From Streptomyces longispororuber (lineage in GTDB: Bacteria; Actinomycetota; Actinomycetes; Streptomycetales; Streptomycetaceae): a DNA stretch of 56,650 nucleotides. The notes below the pieces were generated by a model. The model was not told where the DNA came from and searched no databases. It saw only the letters and a program-made list of their open reading frames with translations. The position numbers and the translations under genes were made by a program. Numbering within the stretch: position 1 is the stretch's first letter; each line of letters begins with the position of its first letter. Of the stretch, positions 54,557-56,650 are shown in pieces. Location of the stretch: assembly GCF_024448165.1 (NCBI RefSeq), contig NZ_JAMOLN010000041.1:1-56650 (forward strand), written 5' to 3'.

Positions 54557-56650
54557 GTGTTTGCCGCACTCGGAGAATTAACCGCGCGGCGCCGCAAGTG
54601 GGTCGTCGTCGCGGCGGTCGCCTTCACCCTCTTCGCCGGCGTCTGGGGCACCCGCGTCTTCGCCTCGTTCACCGGCGGCGCCGGCTTCGACGACCCGGCC
54701 AGTGAGTCCGTCCGGGCGGACCGGGTCCTCGCGGGCCCGCTCGGCCGGGAGTCGAACGACCTGATCGTGGTCTACGAGGCGACGGCGGACGGCGCCACGA
54801 TCGACGACGTCGCCCCCGCCGTGCGCGCCGCCCTCGACCGCGTCCCGCGCGCCGGCATCGAACGCCTCGACTCGTACTGGCACCCCGGCGCCCGGGACAA
54901 GAGCGCGTACGTCTCGAAGGACGGCACGAAGACCTACGCGACCGTGCAGTTCACCAGCGACGTCGACCAGGAACAGGTCGAGGCGCTCGGCAGGATCGAG
55001 AAGGACTTCGAGGCGCCGGGCACCGACGTCCGCCACGGCGGCGTCACCGCGATGACCGAGCAGGTCAACGCGCTGACCGGATCGGACATCGCGCGCGCCG
55101 AACTGCTCTCGGTGCCGGTCCTCCTGCTCCTCCTCGTACTGATCTTCCGCAGCGCGATCGCGGCACTGCTGCCGCTGGCGGTCGGCGCGTTCGTGGCACT
55201 GGGCTCGTTCGTGGTGCTGCGCGTCCTGACGATGTTCACGGAGATCTCCAGCACCGTCATCAACGTCATCACGATCCTCGGCCTCGGACTCGCCATCGAC
55301 TACGCGCTGTTCATGGTGAACCGCTTCCGCGAGGAACTGCACGCGGGCGCCGACGTCGACACGGCGGTGCGGCGCGCCACCGCCACGGCGGGCCGCACGG
55401 TCGCCTTCTCCGGCGTCGCCGTCGCGATCTCCTTCGCCGGGCTGCTCCTCTTCCCGTCCCGCTTCCTGTCCTCCATGGGGTACGCGGCCGTGGCCGTCGT
55501 CGCCTTCGCGGTCCTCGGCGCCCTCACCCTGCTGCCCGCGCTGCTGCGCTACACCGGCCACGCCATCGACAAGTGGCGCATCCCGCTGCCCGGTTCGGGC
55601 CGGCGCGCCCCCAAGTCCGGTACGCAGGGCCGCTGGTACCGCACCGCGCACGCCGTGATGCGCAAGCCGCTGGTCTCCACGCTCGCGATCGTCGCCGTCC
55701 TGGCCGGCCTCGGCGCACCGCTGCTCGGCGTGAACTGGGCCCGCCCCGGCGAGTGGGTGCTGCCCTCGGACGCCGACGCGAAGGTCGTCAGCCGGCAGCT
55801 CGCCGCCGACTTCGAGACCGACCCCGGCCGGATCATGACCTCGGTCGTCCGCTTCGACGGTCCCGCGCAGCCCGCCCGGGTCGCCGCGTACGCCGACGAG
55901 CTGGCGAAGATCGACGGAGTGGCGTCGGCGTCCCCGACGAACGTCGCGGGCCACGACGCCCGCGTCACCCTCCACTACACGCCCGACCCGATGTCGGACG
56001 CCGCGCGCACCCTGGTCGGCGACGTACGCGCGGTCGATCCGCCGGCCGGGGCCGAGACCCTGGTCACCGGCATGCCGGCCTCCCGTGTCGACATCGTCGC
56101 CATGATCGGCGAACGCCTGCCGTGGATGGCGCTGTTCGTCGCCGTGGTGTCCTTCCTGGTCCTGTTCCTGGCGTTCGGCTCGCTGCTGCTGCCGCTCAAG
56201 TCCGTGGTCCTGAACCTGCTCTCGCTCCTCGCGGCGTTCGGCGCGATCAAGTGGATCTTCCAGGACGGCCATCTGTCCGGGCCGCTCGGCTTCGACCCGA
56301 TCGGCGCGGTGGACGTGAACTTCCCCGTCCTGGTCGTCGCGATCGCCTTCGGGCTCGCCATGGACTACGAGGTGTTCCTGCTGTCCCGGGTGCGCGAGGA
56401 GTACGACGCCGGCGGCGACGTCGTCGAGTCCGTGGCGGTCGGCGTGCAGCGCACCGCGAAGATCATCACGAGTGCGGCGCTGCTCCTGGTCGTGGTCGTC
56501 GGCGGCTTCATGGCCTCCTCGATCGTCTTCATGAAGATGATCGGCGTCGGCCTCGTCATCGCGGTCCTTGTCGACGCGACGATCGTGCGCGGACTGCTGG
56601 TCCCGGCCACGATGGCGCTGCTGGGCACGTGGGCCTGGTGGGCACCCGCG
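54557..56650 (+). CDS. MMPL/RND-family transporter, C-terminus cut by window edge, TTA codon
   Basis: At least 698 residues. It shows the MmpL plan: one TM helix, an exterior porter domain, a TM bundle with GLAIDYALFMVNRFREEL, a second porter domain, and a second bundle with GLAMDYEVFLLSRVREEY. The two Asp-Tyr pairs (IDY, MDY) are the proton-relay residues of MmpL3-like exporters. It ends in the window at WAWWAPA, close to the usual C-terminus, so probably only a few dozen residues are missing. The GTG at 54557 follows AGGAG by six bases. Codon 8 is TTA (54578-54580), implying dependence on the bldA tRNA. Probable lipid or antibiotic exporter. Confidence 0.92.
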   Translation, partial: MFAALGELTARRRKWVVVAAVAFTLFAGVWGTRVFASFTGGAGFDDPASESVRADRVLAGPLGRESNDLIVVYEATADGATIDDVAPAVRAALDRVPRAGIERLDSYWHPGARDKSAYVSKDGTKTYATVQFTSDVDQEQVEALGRIEKDFEAPGTDVRHGGVTAMTEQVNALTGSDIARAELLSVPVLLLLLVLIFRSAIAALLPLAVGAFVALGSFVVLRVLTMFTEISSTVINVITILGLGLAIDYALFMVNRFREELHAGADVDTAVRRATATAGRTVAFSGVAVAISFAGLLLFPSRFLSSMGYAAVAVVAFAVLGALTLLPALLRYTGHAIDKWRIPLPGSGRRAPKSGTQGRWYRTAHAVMRKPLVSTLAIVAVLAGLGAPLLGVNWARPGEWVLPSDADAKVVSRQLAADFETDPGRIMTSVVRFDGPAQPARVAAYADELAKIDGVASASPTNVAGHDARVTLHYTPDPMSDAARTLVGDVRAVDPPAGAETLVTGMPASRVDIVAMIGERLPWMALFVAVVSFLVLFLAFGSLLLPLKSVVLNLLSLLAAFGAIKWIFQDGHLSGPLGFDPIGAVDVNFPVLVVAIAFGLAMDYEVFLLSRVREEYDAGGDVVESVAVGVQRTAKIITSAALLLVVVVGGFMASSIVFMKMIGVGLVIAVLVDATIVRGLLVPATMALLGTWAWWAPA

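Noticed and set aside
1..56650. Prophage, integrative element or genomic island
   Set aside because: No integrase, tRNA attachment site, phage structural gene or change of base composition was seen.

Overview
The window is high-GC actinobacterial chromosome and almost certainly Streptomyces. Third codon positions are nearly always G or C, and GTG starts and GTGA/ATGA stop-start overlaps are frequent. Two genes carry a rare TTA leucine codon near their start. The families present are typical of that genus: a fused E2-E1 2-oxoglutarate decarboxylase/dehydrogenase, a conservon, an NHEJ locus with separate polymerase and ligase, and the 60-residue DUF6104 protein. From memory the gene order resembles the stretch of the S. 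coelicolor chromosome running from its 2-oxoglutarate dehydrogenase through lon to ku; this was not checked here. There is no tRNA, rRNA, CRISPR array, IS element or prophage, so this looks like core chromosome with some accessory regulation.

Layout. 1-3038: a PadR/DUF4097 pair, an unknown protein and DUF6104. 3107-9814: the 2-oxoglutarate enzyme, a two-component pair and a spermidine-synthase-like protein, all on the minus strand. 10004-15140: a rhomboid-like membrane protein, DUF3626, a GNAT enzyme and Lon, with a probable HspR box before lon. 15220-20139: a LuxR/TrmB-type regulator divergent from a secreted M4 metalloprotease, then a secreted GH25 muramidase. 20427-24534: a MarR regulator, a very large membrane protein with a TTA codon, and a PP2C-like protein. 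24861-30628: a complete four-gene conservon (kinase-like, roadblock, DUF742, GTPase) followed by a styrene/indole-monooxygenase-like flavoprotein. 30792-41827: a NlpC/P60 hydrolase, a small protein, two intact Ser/Thr kinases and one pseudokinase that share a kinase-TM-PQQ-propeller plan, a TetR gene coupled to one kinase, and two divergent paralogous di-iron proteins. 41838-49621: a PQ-rich membrane protein, DUF3291, a SEDS/PBP2 pair, an SH3-like secreted protein, and a gene row of small TM protein, class F sortase, FG-GAP lipoprotein and orphan histidine kinase. 49851-56650: a NERD-like protein, ligase, polymerase and Ku of NHEJ, a MerR regulator, and an MMPL exporter cut by the window end.

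How the parts fit. Much of the window concerns the cell envelope and sensing: cell-wall synthesis (SEDS/PBP2), wall hydrolysis (NlpC/P60, GH25), surface anchoring (sortase), extracellular proteolysis, and several transmembrane kinases. The best candidates for an undescribed system are (i) the kinase / pseudokinase / kinase set with outward PQQ propellers, coupled to a TetR and a di-iron oxygenase, and (ii) the sortase-lipoprotein-orphan kinase unit beside the SEDS/PBP pair.
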